49,061 bases of DNA, from NCBI GenBank assembly GCA_017623675.1, contig JAGAOO010000072.1, forward strand, positions 1 through 49,061, read 5' to 3'. Positions 9,259 to 17,436 of the stretch are shown one piece after another. The number at the start of each line of letters is the position of its first letter. Positions within the stretch are counted from its first letter, which is position 1. The stretch comes from Lachnospiraceae bacterium. Lineage in GTDB: Bacteria; Bacillota; Clostridia; Lachnospirales; Lachnospiraceae. The position numbers and the translations under genes were made by a program. The notes under the pieces were generated by a model. It had not been told where the DNA came from. It made no database searches and was given only the letters and a program-made list of their open reading frames with translations.

Positions 9259-9951
9259 TTAATCCAACCGATCCATCTTATATCCCACTCCCCACATCAC
9301 CTTAATATATTTTGGTTCCTTAGGGTTAATCTCTATTTTTTCCCGAATCCTTCGAATATGTACGGACACAATATTCTCAGTAGCGTAGGAATCTCCTTCC
9401 CAAATGCTTTCATATATTTGAGAACTGGAAAATACAATTCCCGGATTCTGCATAAAAAGCCGGACAATCTTATATTCCGTTGGTGTCAGCTTGATTGGTT
9501 CTCCATCTAATGTAACCTGCTTTTTATCATCCTCTAACATCAAACCACCGTTAACCAATACATTTTTTCTGGTTTCCGGCATACTACCCAGCTTGGAATA
9601 ACGTCGCAATTGTGATTTTACCCTTGCCACTAATTCCAATGGATTAAAGGGCTTGGTCACATAATCATCTGCCCCAATGGTCAAACCCATGATTTTATCT
9701 GTATCCTCAGATTTTGCCGATAGGATGATCACCGGTATATTACTCTTCTTTCGCAACTCCAATACTGCATGAATACCATCCAGATTCGGCATCATTACAT
9801 CAATAATCATCAACTGCATATCCTGTGAATTTACTAATTCCAATGCCTGTACACCATCGTATGCCCTCCAGACGGTATAACCTTCCTGTTCCAAATATAT
9901 ACTAATTGCCTCAACAATTTCTCTATCATCATCGCACACTAAAATATTCAT
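9259..9951 (-). CDS. OmpR/PhoB-type response regulator
   Basis: About 230 aa. A receiver domain (about 1-115) has the acidic pair in CDDD, the phospho-acceptor Asp in IIDVMMPNLDG, and the conserved Lys in DDYVTKPFNPLEL. A winged-helix DNA-binding domain (about 135-228) carries LTPTEYKIVRLFMQNPG and a VHIRRIREKIE recognition region. The ATG at 9951 is preferred because GAGGTG lies just upstream; a GTG 6 nt earlier is possible. It pairs with the following histidine kinase gene. Confidence 0.93.
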   Translation of the reverse strand: MNILVCDDDREIVEAISIYLEQEGYTVWRAYDGVQALELVNSQDMQLMIIDVMMPNLDGIHAVLELRKKSNIPVIILSAKSEDTDKIMGLTIGADDYVTKPFNPLELVARVKSQLRRYSKLGSMPETRKNVLVNGGLMLEDDKKQVTLDGEPIKLTPTEYKIVRLFMQNPGIVFSSSQIYESIWEGDSYATENIVSVHIRRIREKIEINPKEPKYIKVMWGVGYKMDRLD

Positions 9952-10030
9952 TTTCACACCTCATCTTCCCGTATTTTTCCTCAACTCTACTATGCGTCAA
10001 ACTACTTTGTTACATTTGCCAAGCTTATCA

Positions 10031-10105
10031 TATCAAAGGAACCTTAAGAAAACTTTTTCAGAATATGAAGATATTCTTAAAACAAGGTTCCATCCTCCTT
10101 TGATA
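10031..10105. repeat. Nested inverted repeat at the 3' end of the C39-like gene
   Basis: Outer arms TATCAAAGGAACCTT (10031-10045) and AAGGTTCC plus TCCTTTGATA (10084-10105, with a 4-nt insertion) flank an inner perfect repeat AGAATAT-GAAG-ATATTCT (10060-10077). It spans the stop codon of the C39-like gene. There is no T tract, so it may be a transcript-stabilising structure rather than a classic terminator. Confidence 0.45.
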
Positions 10106-10829
10106 AATACAGCAGACTGCTGGTTAACGTATCCCCTTCCTCTTGAATGTATTTCCGATATTCTTCATAATCAATATAATATTCCTGTCCCCAGGAAGAA
10201 ATCTGAAGCATAATCCGTTTATGCTTAAATCCAAGGATTCCAGTCACAACTACAAAATGACTATGCACAGAACTATTATTACTTAGAATAAATTCCTTTT
10301 TTTCCTTCCACGTGTAAAATGGAATTCCTTTTCCACGAAAAACCAGAGGCGTATTGGGTCCTACTGCAAGGATAACCGGGATATCTTCCTTTAACATCTT
10401 TCTCATTACACGAAGCATCTGCTGATCATCCATAAAGCCCTTCCACGAAATTGTCATTGGTATCCGGTATTTTATGCAATACCGTCGAACAGCTGCAGCA
10501 ATGGCAAAACCATTCATTCCACTGCCCGGCACCACCGGTGCATATGTATTCATCATATATAAAATATAAGTTTCATAATCCTTCCATTCCAATACCGGAT
10601 GGTTTCCCCTTGCCAGACTGGTTGCGCCTGTCACATACATATGATTCTCTTTCGACAAATAGAGCAGCAAGTCTGCCATAGCAATAACTCCGCACCCCCA
10701 TTTATGTAACACATACTCCCGACTCATCCATTTATCCATTGAAAACCAGGTCTGACTTCCACCGTAAGAATTCTGACCCTGGTGATTAATACAGATATAT
10801 TCCGGATTTTGCAATCCAATCATTTTCAT
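10077..10829 (-). CDS. C39-like (papain-fold) peptidase family protein
   Basis: A 250-aa protein with a peptidase C39-like pattern: a candidate catalytic Cys in KWGCGVIAMADLL (about 43-55), a candidate His in SHFVVVTGI (about 190-198) and a downstream hydrophobic SSWGQEYYIDYEEY block. No signal peptide or membrane helix is visible, so it is probably cytoplasmic. It may cleave peptides or be a catalytically altered relative. GGAGG lies before the ATG. It sits alone between the two-component system and a terminator of the MATE operon. Confidence 0.55.
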   Translation of the reverse strand: MKMIGLQNPEYICINHQGQNSYGGSQTWFSMDKWMSREYVLHKWGCGVIAMADLLLYLSKENHMYVTGATSLARGNHPVLEWKDYETYILYMMNTYAPVVPGSGMNGFAIAAAVRRYCIKYRIPMTISWKGFMDDQQMLRVMRKMLKEDIPVILAVGPNTPLVFRGKGIPFYTWKEKKEFILSNNSSVHSHFVVVTGILGFKHKRIMLQISSWGQEYYIDYEEYRKYIQEEGDTLTSSLLYLSKEDGTLF

Positions 10830-10870
10830 TACTTTCCCTCCTTCTTTCTATTCTGCTTCATTATACGCAC

Positions 10871-10898
10871 AAAAAGGCAGAACCGTCAATGTTCTGCC
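10871..10898 (-). terminator. Intrinsic terminator of the NUDIX-MATE operon
   Basis: On the minus strand GGCAGAAC pairs with GTTCTGCC (10876-10883 and 10891-10898) around a 7-nt loop and is followed by five T (10871-10875), just past the MATE stop codon. Confidence 0.8.
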
Positions 10899-10921
10899 TC
10901 TATTCCACTTCCTATTGATAA

Positions 10922-12253
10922 TTATGAAACTGTTTTCCGAATTCGTGCATCCGAAAAGAATGTAATACACAATAGAATCGTACATAATATCCATGTTGCC
11001 GGCTCAGAGATGATAATTCCAAAATATCCCATCCGTTCTGCCAGTATCCATGCCACAATCAGTTTTCCCAGCAGTTCAATTCCGCTGGAAATCATTGGCA
11101 CAATTTTTCTTCCCAAGCCCTGCATGGCATTTCTTAAAATGATTAATATTCCCAACACAAAATAGAATGGTGTGTCAAACCGAAGATACCGCTGTGCAGT
11201 TTCAACAATTTCCGGTGTTGTAGCACCGGAAATCAATCGGATTAAAAATGGTGCAAATAAATATACAGTGGCAATTACAAAAACTGCCCAAATCCAGGAT
11301 ATCAAAATCGCGTCCCGTATTCCGGTACGAATCCGGTCATATCTGCCGGCTCCGTAATTCTGCCCGGTAAAGGTTGCTGCTGCCACACCTAGGGTGCTGA
11401 ACGGCAGCATGAATATTTCACTTATTTTTCTTGCTATGGTGTGTGCCGAAATGATTCCTGTACCAAATTTGTTAATAGCTCCCTGCAGAATCAAGGTTCC
11501 AATGGATACAAAGCACAACATAAATGCCATTGCCAGACCTTGACCCATTAATTCACCAATTACTTTTATATCAAAGCTGAAATCCTCTTGTTTTAAATGT
11601 AATTCAGGACATTTCTTGATTATATAAATGATACAGCATACGAAAGATATGGCTTGGGCAATTACCGTAGCATATGCCGCACCCTGTACATCCATACGAA
11701 GAACACCAACAAATAAAATATCCAGCCCTACATTAATAGCGGTTGCCATTATCAAAAATATCAGTGGGCGTATGGTATCCCCCAGGGCTCGAAGAATAGC
11801 CGCACACAAATTATAAGCAGCCGTAAATATCATGAACATAATAATTACCCGGATATATCCTGTGCAGCGTTCAAAGATATCTTCCGGTGTATTTAATAAC
11901 ACTAATAAAGGTCGTATCAGAAAGAGAGAGATAACTGTAACCAGTACAGTGATTCCCAAGCACAGACAAATTGCATTTGCCACTGCCTGACGCATACGTT
12001 TCATGTCCTTTGCTCCATAGAATTTGGCAACTACAATTCCAAATCCATTGCCCAGTCCATTTAACGCACCAACAATCAGATTAAATATGGGACTACTGGC
12101 TCCAATAGCTGCCAAGGCATCTTCTCCCAAAATCTCGCCTACAACTTTAGTATCTACTATATTATATAATTGTTGAAAAATATTTCCGATTAATAATGGT
12201 ACTGAAAATGCTATCAGTAAGCGGATAATATTCCCTTTGGTTAAATCCTTCAT
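10922..12253 (-). CDS. MATE family efflux transporter
   Basis: A 443-aa polytopic membrane protein with about 12 helices. The MATE-typical N-terminus IRLLIAFSVPLLIGNIFQQLYNIVDTKVVG is shared by the DinF/NorM-like branch, and the second half repeats the fold (GQGLAMAFMLCFVSIGTLILQ). Such proteins export cationic drugs or metabolites using Na+ or H+ gradients. The start lies 3 nt after the NUDIX stop with GGAAGG inside the NUDIX 3' end, so translation is probably coupled. Substrate unknown. Confidence 0.9.
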   Translation of the reverse strand: MKDLTKGNIIRLLIAFSVPLLIGNIFQQLYNIVDTKVVGEILGEDALAAIGASSPIFNLIVGALNGLGNGFGIVVAKFYGAKDMKRMRQAVANAICLCLGITVLVTVISLFLIRPLLVLLNTPEDIFERCTGYIRVIIMFMIFTAAYNLCAAILRALGDTIRPLIFLIMATAINVGLDILFVGVLRMDVQGAAYATVIAQAISFVCCIIYIIKKCPELHLKQEDFSFDIKVIGELMGQGLAMAFMLCFVSIGTLILQGAINKFGTGIISAHTIARKISEIFMLPFSTLGVAAATFTGQNYGAGRYDRIRTGIRDAILISWIWAVFVIATVYLFAPFLIRLISGATTPEIVETAQRYLRFDTPFYFVLGILIILRNAMQGLGRKIVPMISSGIELLGKLIVAWILAERMGYFGIIISEPATWILCTILLCITFFSDARIRKTVS

Positions 12254-12256
12254 TTG

Positions 12257-12823
12257 CTATCCTTCCAGTCTGCTCCACAAGTAACAATAGGCCTGTGTCC
12301 TTGCTGCGAACAACTCTGTTTTTAAAAGTTTTCGAACTTCCTCCTTCGTATACCAGGCAGCCTCTATTTCCTCTACGGTAGAATTGCTTGGTGCCATCGT
12401 TCCTCCTGCAATTCCTACAATACACTGATTCTTTTCATTACTAAAACCAACTGCACTATAACTATCGCGAATCACATCCAGAATTGAAATCAGATCCAAT
12501 CCCGTCTCTTCCTTCAATTCTCTGGCTGCGCTGACCTCAGGTGTTTCTCCCGGATCGATTAATCCGGCAGGAAAATTGTAAACCCAGCCTCCAACTGCCA
12601 TTCGATACTCCCGATTTAAAAGGATTCGCTTCCGTTCTTCATCTTCCACAATTACCACTACGGCATCTGTTTTATGCTGACTCAAATCCGTAAATGTCTT
12701 TAATTCTTTATCCCGGCTAATCATCTCATAAACCTTTTCTTTTCCATCAACGGTTTTATATGTAACATCATAACGGCTGATGAAATGTCCTTGATGTACC
12801 GGTTCAATCTTTTGAAATTCCAT
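12257..12823 (-). CDS. NUDIX hydrolase, ADP-ribose pyrophosphatase-like
   Basis: A 188-aa protein with a full NUDIX box GETPEVSAARELKEETGL (about 91-108; consensus GX5EX7REUXEEXGU). The preceding VYNFPAGLID is typical of ADP-ribose/nucleoside-diphosphate-sugar pyrophosphatases. It would hydrolyse a nucleotide diphosphate linked to another moiety in the cytoplasm. GGAGGT lies 5 nt before the ATG. First gene of a two-gene operon with the MATE transporter; no functional link between the two is obvious. Confidence 0.88.
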   Translation of the reverse strand: MEFQKIEPVHQGHFISRYDVTYKTVDGKEKVYEMISRDKELKTFTDLSQHKTDAVVVIVEDEERKRILLNREYRMAVGGWVYNFPAGLIDPGETPEVSAARELKEETGLDLISILDVIRDSYSAVGFSNEKNQCIVGIAGGTMAPSNSTVEEIEAAWYTKEEVRKLLKTELFAARTQAYCYLWSRLEG

Positions 12824-12862
12824 GTGCGACCTCCATATTTTACTAGATACATTTAATTATTA

Positions 12863-13138
12863 CTATCCATACAATTCATCATGCGACCAAAGACTAATTA
12901 TTTTGACTGCTTTCTCCTCTTCACAGACTTCATGGACCAGACGGTGTTTAATATTAAGTCTGCGGGAATATGCACCTTGCAAATCCCCCTGCAGCTTTTC
13001 ATATGGTGGCGGTGTCTGATATGGATTTTCACGAATAATATCAATCAATGCCTTTGCCTTATTATCCAGCTTTGCCGCCTTCAATTTAGGTATATCGCTC
13101 ACCGCCTTTTGGGTGTAATAAATCTGATACACTACCAT
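12863..13138 (-). CDS. yoeB: YoeB/Txe-type toxin (ribosome-dependent mRNase)
   Basis: A 91-aa RelE-superfamily toxin. The C-terminal half has the YoeB pattern: a lysine-rich PPPYEKLQGDLQGAYSRR segment, NIKHRLVHEV and terminal LWSHDELYG, where the His-Asp-Glu-Leu-Tyr ending carries the catalytic residues typical of YoeB/Txe. It cleaves mRNA in the ribosomal A site. I place the start at 13138 (ATG inside the antitoxin stop region, with GAGGTGAG upstream), overlapping the antitoxin by 7 nt, which implies coupled translation. Confidence 0.88.
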   Translation of the reverse strand: MVVYQIYYTQKAVSDIPKLKAAKLDNKAKALIDIIRENPYQTPPPYEKLQGDLQGAYSRRLNIKHRLVHEVCEEEKAVKIISLWSHDELYG

Positions 13139-13380
13139 CTCACCTCGGCTTCCGGCAAACATTCCTCTAACGGGGTATTCAGTCCTTCTACTATTTTATC
13201 CTTCATACCCGGCATAGAACTGAGATATACTGTTTCCATCAGACCATTATAATCTTCCTCACTTATAATAACCGCATTTCCGTCTTTGGTACTGACATTT
13301 ACGGGTTCATTAAATTTGATTGTCTGTTCCAGAATATTAAACAGATTTTTTCGAAAGTTTGTAATATTGGTATTCAACAT
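13132..13380 (-). CDS. yefM: YefM/Phd-type antitoxin
   Basis: An 82-aa antitoxin with the Phd/YefM N-terminal DNA-binding fold: MLNTNITNFRKNLFNILEQ, then VNVSTKDGNAVIISEEDYNGLMET. The acidic C-terminus (GLNTPLEECLPEAEVRW) should neutralise the toxin. AGGAG precedes the ATG. Upstream are two pairs of TGTACA-type hexamers, the core recognised by YefM, so autorepression is expected. Confidence 0.88.
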   Translation of the reverse strand: MLNTNITNFRKNLFNILEQTIKFNEPVNVSTKDGNAVIISEEDYNGLMETVYLSSMPGMKDKIVEGLNTPLEECLPEAEVRW

Positions 13381-13396
13381 AATATCATCTCCTTTA

Positions 13397-13454
13397 TGTA
13401 CATAATAACGTACATTCTATTATATGTCAATATTCATGTACATGATTATGTACA
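13397..13454. promoter_or_regulatory. YefM-YoeB operator: two pairs of TGTACA-type sites
   Basis: TGTACA occurs at 13397-13402, 13437-13442 and 13449-13454, and CGTACA at 13409-13414. Each pair has 12-bp start-to-start spacing, and the pairs are 40 bp apart. TGTACA is the known core of the E. coli yefM-yoeB operator. Confidence 0.75.
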
Positions 13455-13484
13455 TTTTCTTAGTGACTTATACCTACAAATTTC

Positions 13485-13513
13485 TTGCACTAACATATAT
13501 CCTATGGTAATAT
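13485..13513 (+). promoter_or_regulatory. Promoter of the histidine phosphatase gene
   Basis: TTGCAC (13485-13490) and TAATAT (13508-13513) with a 17-nt spacer, 27 nt before the ATG. Confidence 0.55.
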
Positions 13514-13540
13514 ACTTAAATTAACAATAAGGAGTCAGTT

Positions 13541-14167
13541 ATGGAAATATATATTGTCCGTCATGGCGAAACAGAATGGAATAAATACAAACTATTACAG
13601 GGAAGCACTGATATTCCCTTAAGTGATAACGGAAGATTACTTGCACGTCTTTCCGGGGAAGCCTTGGCAAATACCCCCTTTGACCGGATTTACTCCAGTC
13701 CTCTCTCTCGTGCTTATGAAACTGCCTGCCTGTTCCGAGGAAAACAAAAAGTAGAAATCATTACCGATGACCGTTTACGGGAATTGTGCTTTGGCGATTT
13801 TGAAGGACAGAATATGTCCGAGCTTTTAGCCAATCAAGACTATACCTTCCGTTATTTCTTTAAACAGCCACATTTGTACGAAGCTCCAGCCAATGGAGAA
13901 TCCTTAGAGCATCTATGCCAACGGGCTGCTTCCTTTATGGAAGAGATTATTCTGCCTTTGGAAAGTAGCTGTAATCGAGTTATGATTGTCGCCCATGGTG
14001 CAATGAATAAAGCACTTATGACCTATGTAAAGAAGCATGACTTGTCACAATTCTGGACCGGAGGGCTACAGAAAAATTGTAATGTTATTATATTAAAGCT
14101 GGAAAACCGAAAATTCGAAATTATCGATGAAACCCATATTTTCTATAATGAAGATGCAGTTGAGTAA
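13541..14167 (+). CDS. Histidine phosphatase (phosphoglycerate-mutase-like)
   Basis: A 208-aa protein starting MEIYIVRHGETEWN, the RHG motif in which the histidine becomes phosphorylated. The IYSSPLSRAYETA segment and the second histidine in VMIVAHGAMNKALM complete the branch-1 signature. Members dephosphorylate small phosphometabolites; the exact substrate cannot be told from sequence. AAGGAG lies before the ATG. The stop codon is embedded in the loop of its own terminator hairpin. Confidence 0.9.
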   Translation: MEIYIVRHGETEWNKYKLLQGSTDIPLSDNGRLLARLSGEALANTPFDRIYSSPLSRAYETACLFRGKQKVEIITDDRLRELCFGDFEGQNMSELLANQDYTFRYFFKQPHLYEAPANGESLEHLCQRAASFMEEIILPLESSCNRVMIVAHGAMNKALMTYVKKHDLSQFWTGGLQKNCNVIILKLENRKFEIIDETHIFYNEDAVE

Positions 14168-14194
14168 GTTTATTCCTCAACTGCTTTCTTTTAT
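14156..14194 (+). terminator. Intrinsic terminator overlapping the phosphatase stop codon
   Basis: GCAGTTGAG (14156-14164) pairs with CTCAACTGC (14176-14184), loop 11 nt, followed by a T-rich tract. The TAA stop lies in the loop. Confidence 0.8.
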
Positions 14195-14226
14195 TCCTCA
14201 AATCTTTCTCGATTTTTTTACCTTTT

Positions 14227-14254
14227 TCACATTTTTTCATTCCCAACATACTAT
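14227..14254 (+). promoter_or_regulatory. Candidate sigma-E type promoter of the cotJ operon
   Basis: CATACTAT (14247-14254) matches the sigma-E -10 consensus (CATACANT) with TCACATT (14227-14233) 13 nt upstream as a partial -35. cotJ of Bacillus is sigma-E controlled, so the call fits, but the -35 match is weak. Confidence 0.45.
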
Positions 14255-14298
14255 AACCATATAACACCGCAAATGCGGAATAGAAAGGAAGGCTTATT

Positions 14299-14541
14299 AT
14301 GGAACCAGTTCGTTATCCAAGAGGTCACAATATGTCACCGGGATATAGCAGAGTTTCAAATCCCTCAATGCCTTGCAAGGATAGCTTTCATGATGATATT
14401 GATAGATTTCCGGTAGGCATGTCATATGTGCCTTGGCAATCCTGGGGAGAGTTATATCCACCGGAAAAAGGATTGTGTGAGGGAACCATTTTCATGGATT
14501 TAAACCAAATCTTCTGTGGAAAGAGAGGGAATCGTGGATGA
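14299..14541 (+). CDS. cotJA: Spore coat-associated protein CotJA
   Basis: An 80-aa protein with the CotJA pattern: VGMSYVPWQSWGELYPPEKGLCEGTIF, in which the P-W-Q-x-W-x-x-x-Y core is diagnostic. It is made in the mother cell during sporulation and goes to the inner coat with CotJC. AAGGAAGG precedes the ATG. Its TGA overlaps the cotJB ATG (ATGA). Confidence 0.93.
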   Translation: MEPVRYPRGHNMSPGYSRVSNPSMPCKDSFHDDIDRFPVGMSYVPWQSWGELYPPEKGLCEGTIFMDLNQIFCGKRGNRG

Positions 14542-14795
14542 ACAACATGAATCAAAAACAATTACTCAGATATATCGACGCTGTCAGTCTTGCGCTGGAC
14601 GATGTAACGCTATTCCTCGACACCCATCCTCACAATGCAGAGGCCCTGGAATATTACAACATCTACAAGGAAAAGCGCACACAGGCTGTCAGGGATTATA
14701 CCAGGTTCTTTGGACCATTGAATCGATACAACGTCACCTGTAACAATGAATGGCAATGGAATCAAGGTCCTTGGCCTTGGCAAGGGGAGGTGTAA
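14538..14795 (+). CDS. cotJB: Spore coat protein CotJB
   Basis: An 85-aa protein with the CotJB features: an N-terminal helix LLRYIDAVSLALDDVTLFLDTHP, an ALEYYNIYKEKRTQAVRDYTRFFGPL core and a Trp/Pro-rich tail ending WQWNQGPWPWQGEV. It is needed with CotJA for CotJC assembly in Bacillus. It overlaps cotJA by 4 nt and is followed after 3 nt by the truncated cotJC; GGGGAGG in its 3' end serves as the cotJC ribosome site. Confidence 0.92.
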   Translation: MNNMNQKQLLRYIDAVSLALDDVTLFLDTHPHNAEALEYYNIYKEKRTQAVRDYTRFFGPLNRYNVTCNNEWQWNQGPWPWQGEV

Positions 14796-14798
14796 CTT

Positions 14799-14909
14799 AT
14801 GTGGGTATATGAAAAACGATTACAATTTCCGGTCAGTATTAAAGAAACAAATCCGCAACTGGCACAGGCAATTATATCGCAATACGGTGGTGCCAATGGC
14901 AGGATATAA
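14799..14909 (+). pseudogene. cotJC: cotJC, 5' fragment interrupted at codon 31 by an inserted element
   Basis: The ORF starts MWVYEKRLQFPVSIKETNP and runs to SQYGG, a clear CotJC (manganese-catalase-like coat protein) N-terminus in the expected place after cotJB. After the two glycine codons GGTGGT (14886-14891) homology stops: five foreign residues and a stop follow, giving only 36 aa against about 190 for the family. The missing continuation, GGPDGESGAAMRYLSQRYSM, resumes in the same frame at 22231. I infer that an element inserted at GGTGGT. As it stands this fragment cannot make a working CotJC. Confidence 0.9.
14883..14906 (+). other. attL: left junction of the cotJC element
   Basis: cotJC sequence ends at core GGTGGT (14886-14891); the element side continues CCAATGGCA-GGATATA (14893-14908). 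This half-site is the inverted counterpart of TATATC-TGCCATTGG at the right end (22217-22231), with one extra G. Confidence 0.8.
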
Positions 14910-14920
14910 TTTCAATTGTT

Positions 14921-14964
14921 TTTACTTTCAAATTATTGAAAGTAAACTTTCACTATGATATTCT
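14921..14964 (+). promoter_or_regulatory. Palindrome overlapping a candidate promoter for the AI-2E permease
   Basis: An 11-bp inverted repeat (arms 14921-14931 and 14936-14946, core TTACTTTCAA/TTGAAAGTAA, loop ATTA) lies just inside the element. TTGAAA (14936-14941), 17 nt, TATTCT (14959-14964) form a possible promoter whose -35 is within the palindrome, suggesting operator control. It could alternatively be part of the recombinase site. 14910-15038 holds nothing else I recognise. Confidence 0.45.
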
Positions 14965-15038
14965 GAATATGACTTTGAAATAAGGAAACACTTAACATAT
15001 ATTTTCTATCCTACCGGATTACAGAAAGGAAGTTACAT

Positions 15039-16379
15039 ATGGAACGAAAGGATTTAGAACAAATTATTTTAAAAACCATTATATTTTTAGTAATTGGCGT
15101 ACTGATTGTTATGCATTTTGATTTGGCAATTCAGGGATTACTTATACTTATCGGTTTTATGTCACCAATGTTGCTGGGATTTGCCATAGCTTTTGTAATC
15201 AATGTTATTTTAGTACGTTTGGAAAAAATCTATTTTCCAAAAACCAAAAATCGGTTTATACAAAAAAGCCGCCGTCCGGTTTGTATTCTTCTGGCACTTT
15301 TGATTATTCTACTTGTCATTGCTTTTGTTATTGTCATGGTAATACCGGAGTTGATAGATGCAGTTACCTTGATAACTAAGGAAATATCTGACTCCTATGA
15401 AACGATTCTAAACCAATTAGGAAACCTGATTCACAAGGTTCCACCTTTGGAAGAATGGCTATACACCAATCTGGAAATCGACCTTAAGAATCCGGCAGAA
15501 ATTAATTGGGAAAGCTTTATCGGAAAAGTAGTATCCATGCTGTTAGGAAGTGATGAACCCGGCAAATTGGGAAGCTTTATGGATTCTACTGTAAGCATTG
15601 CCTCCAGCATCGGAAGTGGCATTGTTACCTTCTTTATCGCTTTAGTATTCGGAATCTATGCCCTGTCTTCCAAGGAACGTTTAAGCAGACAGGTAAAGCA
15701 GCTTGTATATGCATACATCCGACCGAAGACAGCAGATAAGATTTATCATGTCTGCCATGTCGCAAATGATACTTTTTCCAACTTTATTGTCGGACAGTGT
15801 ACAGAAGCTGTAATACTGGGTGTGCTCTGTATCATTGGCATGTCCATTTTCCGATTCCCTTGTGCAGTCATGGTTGGTACACTGGTAGGTGCCACTGCCT
15901 TAATTCCGATTATTGGTGCTTATATTGGAGCAATCGTTGGTTCATTAATGGTATTGACACAAAGTGGTCCATGGCAAATGCTATTCTTTATTTTGTTTAT
16001 TATTGTTTTGCAACAGTTGGAAGGAAATTTAATCTATCCAAAGGTAGTTGGCTCTTCCGTGGGTCTGCCCGGTATCTGGGTACTTGCTGCTGTAACAATT
16101 GGAGGCAGTATCAACGGTATCTTTGGCATGCTCTTAGGCGTTCCTACCGCAGCAACCATATATCGGTTGCTGGGAGAAAACAGCCAAAAACGTGTAATGC
16201 ACAGAGTTCAGCAGAATCAAAAGATTCCAACAGATTTATTGAAGGCATTAACACCGGAACCAGAAGCCGTTTCTTCTGAAACAAAATCCGAACCTGAGTC
16301 TGAACAGCAGAATAACAACTCAGATGGGGATGATGTATTAGACGAAATTGTATCAGCTTTGGATACTGATGAAAACTAA
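15039..16379 (+). CDS. AI-2E family transporter (TqsA/PerM-like permease)
   Basis: A 446-aa membrane protein with the AI-2E/UPF0118 layout: paired N-terminal helices (about 10-60), a third at 72-100, an extramembrane domain (105-190), and a C-terminal block of helices (about 195-385) with the conserved IPIIGAYIGAIVG and LLGVPTAATIYRLL motifs. A 60-aa Glu/Ser-rich cytoplasmic tail follows. Family members export small solutes or act as Na+/H+ antiporters; the substrate is unknown. It converges on potD with stop codons overlapping by 4 nt. Confidence 0.9.
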   Translation: MERKDLEQIILKTIIFLVIGVLIVMHFDLAIQGLLILIGFMSPMLLGFAIAFVINVILVRLEKIYFPKTKNRFIQKSRRPVCILLALLIILLVIAFVIVMVIPELIDAVTLITKEISDSYETILNQLGNLIHKVPPLEEWLYTNLEIDLKNPAEINWESFIGKVVSMLLGSDEPGKLGSFMDSTVSIASSIGSGIVTFFIALVFGIYALSSKERLSRQVKQLVYAYIRPKTADKIYHVCHVANDTFSNFIVGQCTEAVILGVLCIIGMSIFRFPCAVMVGTLVGATALIPIIGAYIGAIVGSLMVLTQSGPWQMLFFILFIIVLQQLEGNLIYPKVVGSSVGLPGIWVLAAVTIGGSINGIFGMLLGVPTAATIYRLLGENSQKRVMHRVQQNQKIPTDLLKALTPEPEAVSSETKSEPESEQQNNNSDGDDVLDEIVSALDTDEN

Positions 16380-17434
16380 TTCGCTGCTTTCACTTTCGTC
16401 CACAGTTCTGCAAAGTACTCCTTAATTTCCTGTTCCTGATACCGGAACACTTCATCATTCTCACCCTCAACGTCCGGAAGATATGCACTGTTCCCGGCAA
16501 AATCCTCCTCTGCTGCCTTCGTTCTTGCCTCTACTACCGGAGAAGTATATCCAACTGCTACGGTATTGGCATATGCATGTTCTGCATCCAGCATAAAATT
16601 AATATAGGCATGTGCCAGTTCTACTTCCGTACAATCACTGGTAATAACCATGGCATCCTGCCAGATATTCGTACCTTCCTCCGGCTCGTAGTATTCCAAA
16701 TCTTCATTTTCAGACATAATATAGGCTGCATCACCGGAATATACCACTGCCATTGCTTTGTTACCGGAAATCATGTTATCTATTACATCGTCTCCCGCAT
16801 ATACCGGATTCATGGTATCACGCTGTTCAATTAACCACTGATATGCCTCGTCGATTTCATCTTTGTTGGTGGTATTCATGGAATATCCCAATGCCTTTAA
16901 TGCAATCATGAAGGAATCCCGTTCAGAATCATACATATAGATATCTCCGGCGTATTTTTCATTTCGGAGAATCTCCCATCCATCCTCTAAATCCGCTTCA
17001 TCTACCACTGTAGTATCATATAAGATACCCACTGTACCATAAAAGAACGGAACAGAGTAGGTATTATCCGGATCAAATTCTTCACCCATTACTGCCTCAT
17101 CCAGTCCGTCTGCATTCGGAATCAATGACCAATCGATTGCCTGTAGTCCATCTTCCTTGATCAAGCGTTCAATCATGTAATCAGAAGGTACTAATACATC
17201 ATATGCCTCACCACTCTGAATCTTGGTATACATTGATTCATTAGAATCAAACGTTTCATAGATTACCTTACAGTTATATTCCTTCTCGAAATCTCTTAAC
17301 AAACTGGTATCAATATATTCGCCCCAGCTATAAACCTTTAGTGTCGGTTTGTCTGAACCACATCCGGTCAGCATTCCTGTTAATAATGCGAGTCCTGTTA
17401 TCAGACATAACGCTTTCTTCATCATCTTTTTCAT
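16376..17434 (-). CDS. potD: Spermidine/putrescine ABC transporter substrate-binding lipoprotein PotD
   Basis: A 352-aa lipoprotein with signal peptide and lipobox LLTGMLTGC (Cys25). The PotD/PotF fold is recognised by LKVYSWGEYID, YDVLVPSDYMIERL and VPFFYGTVGILYD. It captures polyamine outside the membrane and passes it to PotBC. It is last in the potA-B-C-D run, 2 nt after potC. Asp/Glu/Trp residues of the polyamine pocket are present in these motifs; spermidine versus putrescine preference cannot be told. Confidence 0.93.
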   Translation of the reverse strand: MKKMMKKALCLITGLALLTGMLTGCGSDKPTLKVYSWGEYIDTSLLRDFEKEYNCKVIYETFDSNESMYTKIQSGEAYDVLVPSDYMIERLIKEDGLQAIDWSLIPNADGLDEAVMGEEFDPDNTYSVPFFYGTVGILYDTTVVDEADLEDGWEILRNEKYAGDIYMYDSERDSFMIALKALGYSMNTTNKDEIDEAYQWLIEQRDTMNPVYAGDDVIDNMISGNKAMAVVYSGDAAYIMSENEDLEYYEPEEGTNIWQDAMVITSDCTEVELAHAYINFMLDAEHAYANTVAVGYTSPVVEARTKAAEEDFAGNSAYLPDVEGENDEVFRYQEQEIKEYFAELWTKVKAAN

Positions 17435-17436
17435 TC

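Noticed and set aside
14516-14743. Plus-strand 75-codon ORF overlapping cotJB
   Set aside because: Different frame of cotJB, which has clear family features and a coupled start.
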